Assembly: GCA_964625775.1 (NCBI GenBank)
Contig: CAZVEH010000015.1
Span: 1-51,321, forward strand
Length of the DNA stretch: 51,321 nt
Source: GCA-2786165 sp964625775
GTDB taxonomy: Bacteria; Pseudomonadota; Gammaproteobacteria; Legionellales; Legionellaceae
Reading direction: 5' to 3'
Below, piece by piece: positions 16,378 through 24,400 of the stretch. The first letter of the stretch is position 1. Each line of letters begins with the position of its first letter. The notes under the pieces are model-generated. The model was not told the DNA's origin and did not search any database. It was given only the letters and a program-made list of their open reading frames with translations. The position numbers and the translations under genes were made by a program.

Positions 16378-17133
16378 ATGTTATCCGAAGATACAAGAAT
16401 TATTAAGGCTTCTTTTCGAGGCAATCCTCCCGAGGAAAGGCAAATGTTTTCGCAATCATGCTGCTTGATGCCGATTAGTGTAGGCCAATCTATCCATGAA
16501 GGCAAAAAATTTGAAGCAGTGATTAAATTGATAAACAATTCTTTTAAACAGTGCACAATTCTTGTTGATGATAGTGTTCAACGACATACTTTAGCTATTG
16601 TGAAAAAGCTTGATGCTCAACACCTGCATGATTTTGCTAATGAAGAGGGAGATCAATGGCTGGCTCGAAATAAATCATACTTCGCTCAATTATCCATTCC
16701 ATATGATATTATGCGTTGGGACTATTGGCTTCAACACAAGAAATTTCCACAAAGTTTAAAGAAAATCAAAGAACAATATGCTCAAAATTATACATATAAA
16801 GCGGCTATTCATGCCAACATAGATGAATTTCTGAGTAGATACTTAAAAGGCATTGATTCTACAAAGTTTGATGGGCAACGGGCGAATCGATTGTGTTTAG
16901 ATTATTTGCTTGAGGAATGTGCTGTCATGTGTCTCTGGTCAGAAAATAAATATGATTTTGAGGTGTACCCAAGTGGAAGAAATCAAGCGATGGCGGCTAC
17001 CTATGAACAATTGATACATCCTGTCACACCAAACTACTTGAGGCCGGTTGCTTTGAGATTTAAAAAATATCCAGGGATAGAACAAAAAAGTGTTTATGGG
17101 GTTGAGGCAGAGACAACAATGTCTGATAGTTAA
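16378..17133 (+). CDS. tRNA-dependent cyclodipeptide synthase, XYP subfamily (251 aa)
   Basis: Cyclodipeptide synthases take two aminoacyl-tRNAs and release a cyclic dipeptide (diketopiperazine). Family signatures are present and correctly ordered. The catalytic serine is S34 in MPISVGQSIHEG (AlbC S37). The pair Y176/E180 in LDYLLEE corresponds to AlbC Y178/E182. Y197-P198 in FEVYPSGRN corresponds to the Tyr202-Pro203 motif that defines the XYP subfamily, with Q37 at the variable X40 position. Length fits the family (about 220-270 aa). ATG with AAAAGG eight bases upstream and a TATAAT promoter. The next gene, 53 bases on, is an FAD oxidoreductase, a typical kind of tailoring enzyme. Related enzymes are known from Rickettsiella grylli and Legionella relatives. 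The product cannot be read from the sequence here. Confidence 0.88.
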   Translation: MLSEDTRIIKASFRGNPPEERQMFSQSCCLMPISVGQSIHEGKKFEAVIKLINNSFKQCTILVDDSVQRHTLAIVKKLDAQHLHDFANEEGDQWLARNKSYFAQLSIPYDIMRWDYWLQHKKFPQSLKKIKEQYAQNYTYKAAIHANIDEFLSRYLKGIDSTKFDGQRANRLCLDYLLEECAVMCLWSENKYDFEVYPSGRNQAMAATYEQLIHPVTPNYLRPVALRFKKYPGIEQKSVYGVEAETTMSDS

Positions 17134-17186
17134 GTTCCTTAAAAAAACTTTTTATCCTATTTAATGATAGAACAGGATGATGTTTC

Positions 17187-18566
17187 ATGCGGATAGGTAT
17201 AATAGGTGGGGGCTGGTATGGTTGTCATACTGCTCGTGCTCTACGAAAAGCCGGGCACGAGGTATTTATTTTTGAAAAAAAACCAATGATTTTTGATCAG
17301 ATATCAGGTAACTTTGGGATTAGGTTACATGCGGGCCCTCATTATCCAAGATCTCAAAAAACTCGACAAAGTTGTCACCGAGACTATGAATTATTCGTAA
17401 GCGAATATCCTGAGCTAGTTGTAGAACATGACTATTCTATTTATGCATTGGGCGAGACAGATGCTAATGGTAATCCATCTAAAACTTCCTATAATGATTT
17501 TAAATCTGTATGTGAAGAGTTTCAAACTTTGGGTGAGATTGATATTAGAACTATGGGTTACCAAGGTCTTGTTTCTGCTTGGAATCTGAAAGAGCCTAGT
17601 GTGTTAGTTGGGAATTATTTACGTAAAAAATTTAATGGATACTTGAGCAACCTAGGTATTAATATAATTTGTAATTTCAATGTCACAAGGCTCGAAAATC
17701 TAGTTTCTTCAGTTAGAATTACAGCTCAAGATGGTGCAGTTTATGACGATTTCGATTATGTTGTAAATGCTACCAGTTATCAATCTTTTATGAATTTCAG
17801 AGCTCTTCTACCTTTCGATTTTAATGTTGTTTATCAGCCTTGTTTGGCTTTGCTTTATGCGGATACCATGCCAACTTGTCGACCTTTTTCTTTCATCGTT
17901 ATGGATGGATGGTTTCCTTGTATGATGCCTTACTGTGATAATGAAGATGATTTAAGCTTCAGTCCTAAAGCTAGCAGAAAGTATATTGTGACTCATGGAA
18001 AATGGACAATCATGGGTTCTTTTGATACTGCTAAAAAAGCTGAGAATCTTTTGTCACAATTGGATGATGATTTTATCGAGCAACATATAAGACCCTCTGT
18101 GTCTTCAGAGATGAATAGGTTTTGGCCTGAATTTCAGTCTCGTTTTAGATATTTAGGCTGGAAAGGATCTGTACTTGCTAAAATTAAGACAGATAAAGAA
18201 TTTCGTAGTGCCGTAACATTCATGTCTGGACGATTAATTCAGATTATTCCAGGAAAAGTTAGTAATGTTTTTGATGCTGCAAACGAAGTTTTTCAACTTA
18301 TCAATCAACAAAACGTCTTATCAAGAAATAACTATCAATATGTTCAAGGTGGTGTACTTGACGATGCTATGCAGGAAATTAGTGAAACCCCAAAAATCGA
18401 GGCACAAAATACTTGTGGTCTACAGACTTATAATGAAATCATTGGTGCAGTCAACCCCAATGCCTCGGCGGGGGTTTCCGGCGGGGATTTAAGGTTTTGG
18501 AAATACTTAAAACATGATGAGCCAAGTAATTCGTTAAGTTCTAAGCCAAGTTGCGTTGTCAGCTGA
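17187..18566 (+). CDS. FAD-dependent oxidoreductase next to cyclodipeptide synthase, CaaX-like end (459 aa)
   Basis: The N-terminus is a classical FAD-binding beta-alpha-beta fold: IGIIGGGWYGCHTARAL (G7, G9, G12), ending at the acidic E30. RLHAGPHYPRS near 46-56 and a DYVVNAT strand near 188 are features of DAO-type flavoproteins. The conserved part ends near residue 375. The remaining 80 residues are low-complexity and polar and finish in SKPSCVVS, a match to the eukaryotic CaaX prenylation motif (C456-V-V-S). AGGAT lies nine bases before the ATG. With the synthase gene 53 bases upstream and a terminator just after, the two form a likely two-gene operon. The enzyme probably oxidises the cyclic dipeptide, for instance by dehydrogenation; this is inference. 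No transporter or third tailoring gene is adjacent. Confidence 0.82.
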   Translation: MRIGIIGGGWYGCHTARALRKAGHEVFIFEKKPMIFDQISGNFGIRLHAGPHYPRSQKTRQSCHRDYELFVSEYPELVVEHDYSIYALGETDANGNPSKTSYNDFKSVCEEFQTLGEIDIRTMGYQGLVSAWNLKEPSVLVGNYLRKKFNGYLSNLGINIICNFNVTRLENLVSSVRITAQDGAVYDDFDYVVNATSYQSFMNFRALLPFDFNVVYQPCLALLYADTMPTCRPFSFIVMDGWFPCMMPYCDNEDDLSFSPKASRKYIVTHGKWTIMGSFDTAKKAENLLSQLDDDFIEQHIRPSVSSEMNRFWPEFQSRFRYLGWKGSVLAKIKTDKEFRSAVTFMSGRLIQIIPGKVSNVFDAANEVFQLINQQNVLSRNNYQYVQGGVLDDAMQEISETPKIEAQNTCGLQTYNEIIGAVNPNASAGVSGGDLRFWKYLKHDEPSNSLSSKPSCVVS

Positions 18567-18569
18567 TTT

Positions 18570-18593
18570 AATCATCGTTAATGATGATTTTTT
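18570..18593 (+). terminator. Rho-independent terminator of the cyclodipeptide operon
   Basis: AATCATC (18570-18576) pairs with GATGATT (18583-18589) over a six-base loop, followed by a T-run to 18593. It begins four bases after the oxidoreductase stop codon. Confidence 0.75.
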
Positions 18594-18678
18594 ATACGGG
18601 TGCTGGCGAAATAATCAGCGGTCGTATTTATAACGAGTTAGCTAACGGTAATTTCAGAATACATGTCGCTTGAAGTAG

Positions 18679-18709
18679 AAAAGATTTGCTCTAATCGAGC
18701 AAATCTTTT
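18679..18709. terminator. 13-bp hairpin, possible bidirectional terminator
   Basis: AAAAGATTTGCTC (18679-18691) pairs perfectly with GAGCAAATCTTTT (18697-18709) over a five-base loop. The terminal A/T tracts would give U residues on both strands. It lies between the cyclodipeptide operon and the relic synthase copy. Confidence 0.65.
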
Positions 18710-18718
18710 AACTGTGTT

Positions 18719-18747
18719 TTTACAAAATATCAACAACATTGTATAAT
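18719..18747 (+). promoter_or_regulatory. Orphan sigma-70-like promoter before the relic copy
   Basis: TTTACA at 18719-18724 and a perfect TATAAT at 18742-18747 are spaced by 17 bases, one of the best promoter matches in the window. Downstream there is only a possible 16-codon reading frame at 18772 without a good SD, then the relic synthase copy and argR at 19048. It may be what is left of the regulation of a lost gene, or an argR promoter with a long leader. Confidence 0.55.
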
Positions 18748-18879
18748 ATAGACCGGTAAACCCCAAATTCAATGCCTAAAAGAGATGCAAGCAACCATTA
18801 TGAATTGTTTAAGTTATTCTGAAAATGAGTCGGTACAAGTTTTCTGATTCAGACCATTTTTAATCAAATGGCACTAATA

Positions 18880-19003
18880 ATGTGTTATCCAAGATACAAG
18901 AATTATTAAGGCTTCTTTTCGAGGCAATTCTCCTGATGAAAGGCAAATGTTTTCGCAATCATGCTGCTTAATGCCAGTTAGTATTGGAGTTATTTGTTTA
19001 TAA
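18880..19003 (+). pseudogene. Truncated, frameshifted relic of a second cyclodipeptide synthase
   Basis: Bases 18851-18987 match 16350-16484, the leader and first 36 or so codons of the intact synthase gene, with about nine substitutions. Two bases are inserted after the ATG and one is lost six bases later, so the frame is broken. After the shift the peptide resumes as DTRIIKASFRGNSPDERQ and ends shortly past the catalytic-serine motif (PVSIG instead of PISVG) at a TAA (19001-19003). Several codon changes are synonymous or conservative, which suggests the copy was once a functional gene. The copies form direct repeats flanking the intact operon. Confidence 0.85.
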
Positions 19004-19047
19004 TGCATGGCTCTGATAAGCTTTGTGCATAGACATTTGGAGTAACT

Positions 19048-19509
19048 ATGACCTCTGCAACTCAGGTGCTGCGTGACATTCTTCTGGAAGGCACAGCAAG
19101 AACCCAATTGGAAATTCAACACGCGCTGGAGCGTTACGGCATATCGAGCAGTCAGTCTAAAATTTCAAGATTGCTCCATCAAATTGGCGCGGTTAAATTG
19201 GTGGATGGCCAAGGTAAAACCCAGTATCGTTTGCCGCACGAAATAGGACTTATCCATGAGTTAACGTCCCCACAAGAAAAAACCTTGATCAGGCAATGGG
19301 TATTAAGCGTTACTGCAAATGAAACCATCATTGTTATTCATACTACGCCCGGGGCAGCCGGTATGGTTGCAAGAATTATTGATCAACACAAAATGAATTT
19401 AGAGGTGTTGGGCACTATTGCCGGCGATGACACCATTTTTGTAGCGCCGAAACACAATAGTAGAATGGTTGAGACGATTCACATGATCAAACAACTGTTT
19501 GATTTTTAG
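19048..19509 (+). CDS. argR: Arginine repressor ArgR (153 aa)
   Basis: Hexameric transcription factor that binds arginine and represses arginine biosynthesis genes. The N-terminal winged helix carries the recognition segment SSSQSKISRLLHQIGAVKL (33-51), which aligns with the usual ArgR form. The C-terminal oligomerisation and arginine-binding domain shows the GTIAGDDT signature at 122-129. Length matches the family (about 150 aa). ATG with GGAG a few bases upstream. It sits alone between the relic synthase copy and the NACHT gene, with no arg genes in the window, so its targets lie elsewhere. Confidence 0.93.
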   Translation: MTSATQVLRDILLEGTARTQLEIQHALERYGISSSQSKISRLLHQIGAVKLVDGQGKTQYRLPHEIGLIHELTSPQEKTLIRQWVLSVTANETIIVIHTTPGAAGMVARIIDQHKMNLEVLGTIAGDDTIFVAPKHNSRMVETIHMIKQLFDF

Positions 19510-19775
19510 AAAAACTCACGCAAAATACTGAGGACCTAGTGGTATTGCAGGACAATGAACAGATCAGTATCTTAGAGTTGATATGGTATTTTTCTAATCT
19601 TCATAGTAATTGTTCAACATAAACTCACATCGGTGGCTTTATCTCTGATTGTGACAACTATATTACCGAATGCGGAACTAATGTTGGTCGAAAACGGGGT
19701 CCACGTAAACACCAGGCCTATATTGTGTTATTTTGGTGTATAATATGCGCAAAAAAGTTGGTTTAGGCAGATAAT
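19510..19775. other. Spacer before the NACHT gene with a motif shared with 25098-25125
   Basis: No gene is convincing here. The segment near 19714-19738 (GGGGTCCACGTAAACACCAGGCCT) resembles, in opposite orientation, the palindromic segment at 25098-25125. Read on the minus strand here and the plus strand there, both give the short peptide PGVYVDP with synonymous codon differences. The NACHT/HEAT gene pair lies between them. This could be the edges of an inserted unit or fragments of a lost gene; evidence is weak. Confidence 0.35.
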
Positions 19776-21428
19776 ATGCACAATAGAGATTCAGATTACA
19801 GAAAAACTCGAACACTTGAAAAATATGTGACGGAAGGCATTTATAATATTAGTGGCTGGCGGCCATTTCTGCATCATTTGAAAGAATACTATAAGTCGCA
19901 TGATAAATTTCGATCGCTGGTGGATGATGATAATAATGGGAATTTCCTTAGTTTAAAAAATTATTATGTGAATTTGGTATTGGTCACAGAGAGTCGTCAT
20001 GAAGCAGTAGCCAATCAACTGAGGGAAAGTTCGCTAGGAAGAGAAGAACGCTATCAATCATTGTTATTATCCGGCCAAACTTTAGGCGTGAATGAGTTGC
20101 TAGATAATTTAGATTCCAGAACCATTGAAACTGGCTGGGTATCGATTACAGGAAGAGCTGGCACAGGAAAAACAACGTTGTTGCAGTATCTGGCCTATTG
20201 TTGGGGTGGTGTTCGAGAAGGTCTGTGGCACAATCGATTTGATTTTGTATTTCGCGTGCAATTGAACTTATTAAAAAATGATAAATATAAACACTATTCT
20301 CCAGAGCAAATTTTAAGCAAAATAATCTATGAAAGTTTTGCAAAAACAGAAAATTATGATGATGTTTTGTCAGAAGATAATATTTATGCAAGCTTAACAG
20401 ATAAAGCATTACGCAATGTAACGCTGCTGTTACTGGATGGTTTTGACGAAATCCAGGGGTTATACAACGATGAGCAGAAACACATTAAAGATTTTATTGA
20501 TTGGGTCATGGGACAATTTCCAAATGGCATCATGGCGACTCGTCCTGATGCATTACCGAAAATATGGCAATTAGAAAAAAAACCGCGCTTTAAAAAGCAA
20601 CATGAAAACGTAGGATTTTCGATAGAAAATGTACAACAATATGTGAATAAATACTTTCAAGAAGAAGAGCTTGCTCACAAAGAAAGTTTATTAGCAGCAT
20701 TAGACGCGCATCCTGAGATGATGAGTTTGGCCCAGATACCGATTAATGCACATATTTTATGTTTAACCTGGAAAAGCAGAGAAGAAAAAATATCGACATC
20801 TCAAGGTGGCGCTCATTTCACGATGACACAGTTGTATCATAGATTACTTATATGGCTCCTCAGGCGATATTGTAAAAAATTTAAATCCATTACAGAACTA
20901 CACCCCGAACGGTTATTTTCAATATGTGAGACTGAAATATCAACCTTATCGAAGATAGCTTATTACGCTTTTGTTGATAACAAGGTTCAGTTTTTAGAGG
21001 GAGATTTTGTCAAACAGCATGTAAAAAGCTCTCGATTTATGGAAGTGCTTAGCAAAGAGTTTGGAATATTACGTGCTTTTAATGAAAGAGACGATGGTTA
21101 TGCAGATTACTATTACTTTGTTCATTTAACCTATCAAGAATTTTTTGCAGCATTGTATATAGCAAAACAATTATCAACGAAGCCAAGTGATAACCGCCAA
21201 GAGGAGGTTGAACGACGCAAAAACATTCAATCTATGGTGCAAATCATCGCAAAACACCGAAATAATCCTCAATATGACGTAATTTGGATATTTTTATCGG
21301 GATTATTATCCACATCCGAATACCATGCCGGGGCTGATTATTTTTGGGATGCCATTATTGAGTTTCCAGAAGAAGACGTTGCGGCAGTAACATTTCATCC
21401 ACATATCAATATTTTAAAATCCAAATAA
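19776..21428 (+). CDS. NACHT-domain NTPase, STAND class (550 aa)
   Basis: A signal-transducing P-loop NTPase. Walker A is GRAGTGKTT at 126-134, and Walker B is TLLLLDGFDE at 216-225 with the DGFDE signature of NACHT proteins. A helical C-terminal part includes the segment VHLTYQEFFAALYIA near 449, typical of the region after NACHT domains. The first 110 residues are a helical domain of unknown type that could be the effector or an adaptor. There is no repeat sensor in this chain, but the next gene, 21 bases downstream, encodes a long HEAT-repeat protein. STAND proteins usually join NTPase and repeat sensor in one chain, so the pair may be a split receptor. Roles in other bacteria include antiphage defence; a host-directed role is also possible. 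The ATG is clear, with only a weak SD (GGCAG). Confidence 0.85.
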   Translation: MHNRDSDYRKTRTLEKYVTEGIYNISGWRPFLHHLKEYYKSHDKFRSLVDDDNNGNFLSLKNYYVNLVLVTESRHEAVANQLRESSLGREERYQSLLLSGQTLGVNELLDNLDSRTIETGWVSITGRAGTGKTTLLQYLAYCWGGVREGLWHNRFDFVFRVQLNLLKNDKYKHYSPEQILSKIIYESFAKTENYDDVLSEDNIYASLTDKALRNVTLLLLDGFDEIQGLYNDEQKHIKDFIDWVMGQFPNGIMATRPDALPKIWQLEKKPRFKKQHENVGFSIENVQQYVNKYFQEEELAHKESLLAALDAHPEMMSLAQIPINAHILCLTWKSREEKISTSQGGAHFTMTQLYHRLLIWLLRRYCKKFKSITELHPERLFSICETEISTLSKIAYYAFVDNKVQFLEGDFVKQHVKSSRFMEVLSKEFGILRAFNERDDGYADYYYFVHLTYQEFFAALYIAKQLSTKPSDNRQEEVERRKNIQSMVQIIAKHRNNPQYDVIWIFLSGLLSTSEYHAGADYFWDAIIEFPEEDVAAVTFHPHINILKSK

Positions 21429-21438
21429 CGGATATGTC

Positions 21439-21479
21439 GAGAGGCGTTTTTGACTTCGGCACATGACGCCTCTCTTGTG
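21439..21479 (+). promoter_or_regulatory. Hairpin over the start of the HEAT-repeat gene
   Basis: GAGAGGCGT (from 21439) pairs with ACGCCTCTC (ending near 21474), enclosing the TTG start at 21450. The left arm is also the only SD-like sequence (GAGAGG) for that TTG. The hairpin could hold the start closed until ribosomes leave the NACHT gene, a form of translational coupling. If initiation is instead at GTG 21477 or ATG 21480, no SD is evident. Confidence 0.4.
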
Positions 21480-24400
21480 ATGCCTCAACGTTTGGCTATT
21501 TTGAGAACACAATTTCAGCATGTGCATGTATGGAGTGGGGTACAACAACATAAAGAATTAATACAAACCTGGGATGATGACGATATACATTCTGTAGCAG
21601 CAAGGGTGTATCAAAATACTCAAAAACAATATCAAACAGATGCTTTGATTTTAGGATTTCAGTCCGAAGCATCGTTTTTATTAACCACATTTTTGATGAA
21701 TAGCGATCTATTTAAACAATGCGTTACATACTTGTTAGAAAAATGCATTAAAGATTTGAAAAAAGATAACCCGGAAGGCGCTATAGGAAGTAAAGCTGCG
21801 AAGACACTAGGTCAACTAGGCATTAAAGATAGCAGGATCATTCAAGCTGTGCGGAATTTGTTGGCAGATTCAAATAAGACTGTGCGCGGAAATGCTATTA
21901 TAGCCTTAGGTCAATTAGGCGCTATAGACACTAATGTTATTCAAGATTTACGAAATTTGTTGGGAGACTCCGATTGGCATGTCCGCAGTCATGCTGCCGA
22001 GGTATTGGGCAACTTAGGTGTTAAAGACGTTGATGTTATTCAGGATTTGAGAAATTTGTTGACGGATTCAGATGATGTACACAGTGCCGCTGCCAAACAC
22101 TTTAGGCAACTTGGTATCAAAAACAATGACGTTACTCAAACAATGCGGAATGGTTGTACAGATATAATTAAATCTGCCCGTATCAATGCTGCTAAAGCAT
22201 TAGGTCAATTAGGTGTTAAAGACAATGATGTGATTCAAGTTATGCGGAATGGTTTGTCGGATGCAAATATATATGCTCGTATCGATGCTGCAAGCGCATT
22301 AGGTGAATTAGGCGTTAAATACCAGTCTGTTATTCATGATTTACTGCATTGGGTGAAAGATAAAAAAAACAACGAGCGGGATACCGCTGCTTTGGTACTA
22401 GCCCAATTAGGAGCTAAAGATGCTGATGTCATTCAAGCTTTGCGAAATTTGTTAACGGATTCTAATAAGACTTTTCGGATTGTTGCCGCTATAGCATTAA
22501 GTATACTGAATATTAAAGATCCTGATGTGATACAAACTGTGCGTAATTTGTTGAATGATTCAGATGTATATGTTCGTCGCTCTGCTATTCACGCATTAAT
22601 TTCATTAGGTATTAAAGATGTTGAGTTCATAAAAACGATACGTAATTTCTTAAATGATTCGGACTATCGTATTCGGATCGCAGCTATATTTGCAGTATGT
22701 CAATTGGGTCTTAAAGATTCTGACACCATAAAAGCATTAAAGCATTTATTAAAAGATCCAGATGATTTTGTACGTCATGCTGCTGCCGTGGTATTAGGTA
22801 AAGCAGGTGTTAAAGATCCTGATGTTATGCACGATTTACGGAATTTATTGAAAGACTCCGATAATACTGTTTGTAGCGCTGCGGTTAAATCATTAGGCCA
22901 ATTAGGAGCTATAGACACTGATGTTATTCAAGATTTTCAGAATTTATTAAAAAACTCGAAAAACTCTGCACGAATTATTGCTATTAAGGCATTAGACAAA
23001 TTAAGCATTAAAGATTCTGATGCCATACAAGCTGTACGGCATTTGTTGAAAGATTCAGATGTATTTATTCGCAGCAACGCGGCTAAAACATTAGGCCAAT
23101 TAGGTATCAAAAACGCTGATGTTATTCAAGACTTACAAAATTTATTGAAAGATTCAAATACGTTTGTCCGTATCGCTGCTGTTAAGGCATTAGACCAGTT
23201 AGGTATTAAAAGTCCGGGGGTCATACAAGCTGCGCAGAGTCAGTTGGAGAATACAAAAAACTTTCTTGTTCATAGCAGTGTCGCCATCGCATTAGCTCAA
23301 TTAGACGTTCACGATTCCGATGTTATTCAAACACTACAAAATTCGTTAAAAGACTCAAATTGGGATTGTGATGTTAGCCTCAATATCATAAAAGTTTTAA
23401 AGTATTTCCAGGCTCTCTCGCTTGATGCCTGCATAGGAATGTTGCAAAAAGAAGTAAGAGTTGAAATTATACGCGAAGTGTATATTTCTTTTTTACGAAA
23501 CAATCTAGAAGATTATGTGCCACATCTAAAAACCAATGCTCATCCAGAATTACCCTTTTTATTTGTTGCGGCCTTGTATTTTCAAGGTGCTTCGCTCGTA
23601 CAAAAAAATGGGCAATTATATTTAGGTGAGACTTTGCTCGATTTTGATGAAGAAATGATTCAAAACATCCTTATTGCTAAAAATCATTTTATTGAAAGGA
23701 TGAGTGCGTACTCAGAAAGTATTCATTCGATGAGTATTGCTATAAATGCACCAAGAACAACATCGATTTTTTCAGCGGAGTTTTTAAGCTCAGATTTACC
23801 AGCAGATGAATCCTCTCAAATGGAGCAACGGATACGCCAGATAGAGAAAAGCATACATACTTTATTATATAGAGTAGATGGCTTGAAGCAAGATGTTGTA
23901 GTAATCCGTTCAGAACTCAATCGAATTCAACAACAAATGGCGTCTGATTGGGAAAACGTTCAGGCAATATTCTCAACGGAAGAAGTGGCTTATATCAAGA
24001 CATTCAAACAACAATTAGTACAGATGTATATTGTAGCGTCGGTGGCAACAAGTGGTGACATTCAGGTATGTTTAACTGGCACAACAGGCAATGTGGTTAC
24101 AGTTTTAGATGTGATAGCTGGCTTGGTGCCTTGGGGGGGGGGTGCGGTTCAAATGATGTCTTATCTGATGCAATCGATTGGAGAGCAAGTTAAGCAAAAT
24201 CGCATGGAGCGTGTGATGCGTTTAGGGAGCACTCCCGAAGAAGTCGCTAATATAGCAAAGAACTTAGGACAAAGATTATTGCATTGCCTGGAAATAGAGC
24301 ATTATGCACGTGATGGCAGAATCAATAGCTTGTTTAACAATTTTAAAAAAATCTTTGGATGCTATGCGGATATAGGATTTTATGGTGCTTTATTTGAGGC

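Noticed and set aside
18772..18822. 16-codon reading frame after the orphan promoter
   Set aside because: No convincing SD, very short, no recognisable peptide. Possibly real but not supportable.
18874..19122. 82-codon minus-strand frame similar to one at 16362-16556
   Set aside because: The two frames resemble each other only because both are antisense to the duplicated synthase start.
21800..23400. Regular DNA repeats of about 99 bases suggestive of a CRISPR-like array
   Set aside because: The period is the 33-residue HEAT repeat. Units are diverged and in frame throughout, with no unique spacers.
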